From contig CAJJDN010000063.1 in NCBI GenBank assembly GCA_905182985.1, positions 166,257-230,256 of the forward strand: 64,000 nt of DNA. Direction: 5' to 3'. Positions 63,826 through 64,000 of the stretch are shown here, piece by piece. This DNA is from Paramecium sonneborni (lineage: Eukaryota > Ciliophora > Oligohymenophorea > Peniculida > Parameciidae). The notes beneath the pieces are model-generated. The model saw only the letters and a program-made list of their open reading frames with translations. It ran no database searches and had not been told where the DNA came from. Each line of letters starts with the position of its first letter. Within the stretch, counting starts at the first letter, position 1. Position numbers and translations under genes: made by a program.

Positions 63826-64000
63826 TGGGTTTCTTGTAAGAAAAAAATAATCAGTTAATCAAGAATAAGAGATTAAATCAAAATATTTCAATAATATTGA
63901 ACTTAATTCTTTTAATATCATAAATGAAACTCAATTCTTTGTGATGCATATACATAATTCAATCTAATTCAAATTATTAAAAAATTGGAAAAAAATGTTT
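63826..64000 (+). CDS. possible start of another gene, cut by window end
   Basis: An ATG near 63826 and an adjacent open frame with protein-like composition (NNIELNSFNIINETQFFVM) run to the end of the window. A frame change between them would require a short intron near 63838. Too little is visible to name it. Confidence 0.25.

Noticed and set aside
1..64000. Reading the window with the standard genetic code
   Set aside because: It gives only fragments under 150 codons. With TAA/TAG as Gln, long genes with clear families appear on both strands, so the ciliate nuclear code applies.
1..64000. Tetrahymena as the source
   Set aside because: All inferred introns are 19-32 nt, the Paramecium size class, and a Paramecium-type trichocyst matrix protein is present. 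Tetrahymena introns are usually longer.
1..64000. tRNA, rRNA, CRISPR arrays, telomeric repeats
   Set aside because: No cloverleaf-like sequence, no conserved rRNA segment, no regularly spaced repeats and no G4T2/G3T3 runs were found on reading.

Overview
The window reads as ciliate macronuclear DNA, most likely from Paramecium. It is extremely AT-rich. Long proteins appear only when TAA and TAG are read as glutamine and TGA is the sole stop. Nearly every gene is cut by tiny GT...AG introns of 19-32 nt. Reading with the standard code yields only short fragments and antisense shadows. All gene models here were assembled by hand from reading frame, intron borders and family motifs, and each complete model sums to a whole number of codons.

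Layout. 1-2059 (+): 3' part of a Ser/Thr kinase with a long Gln-rich coiled-coil tail. 4522-15999 (+): a giant fibrocystin-L (PKHD1L1)-type surface protein with IPT/TIG, PA14, two G8 and beta-helix regions and a C-terminal membrane span. 16954-17676 (+): unknown protein. 17817-18909 (-): casein kinase 2 alpha. 21138-25282 (-): complete paralogue of the first kinase. 26140-26950 (-): decayed gene. 28123-29604 (-): degenerate, possibly kinesin-derived protein. 30037-31256 (+): trichocyst matrix protein. 31313-33830 (+): broken coiled-coil gene. 33957-40733 (+): four-domain voltage-gated-type cation channel with an all-Asp pore signature. 40770-41774 (-): MAK16. 41843-45671 (-): TAF1. 45672-51758: mostly non-coding or decayed. 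51759-52766 (-): P-loop GTPase. 53196-53834 (+): HMG-box-like protein. 54308-57093, 57164-59963 and 60098-62952 (+): three tandem cyclic-nucleotide-binding K+ channels, each with a zinc-knuckle-like Cys/His motif after the nucleotide-binding domain. 63244-63729 (+): PHO80-type cyclin.

The sequence contains four head-to-tail duplications of about 0.85-1.17 kb. Each is centred exactly on an N (3616, 19459, 47078) or on the N-run 50274-50549, and no difference between copies was seen by eye. They look like unmerged contig overlaps, not biology. They truncate a second copy of CK2 and a second 5' end of the fibrocystin-like gene.

There are no operons. Genes are closely packed, convergent pairs are as little as 36 bp apart (channel/MAK16), and divergent pairs share about 430 bp. 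Functionally the window mixes excitability (four channels), secretion (trichocyst protein), cell-surface (fibrocystin-like), signalling (kinases, CK2, cyclin, GTPase) and core transcription or ribosome biogenesis (TAF1, MAK16) genes. No tRNA, rRNA, CRISPR array or transposon was recognised.
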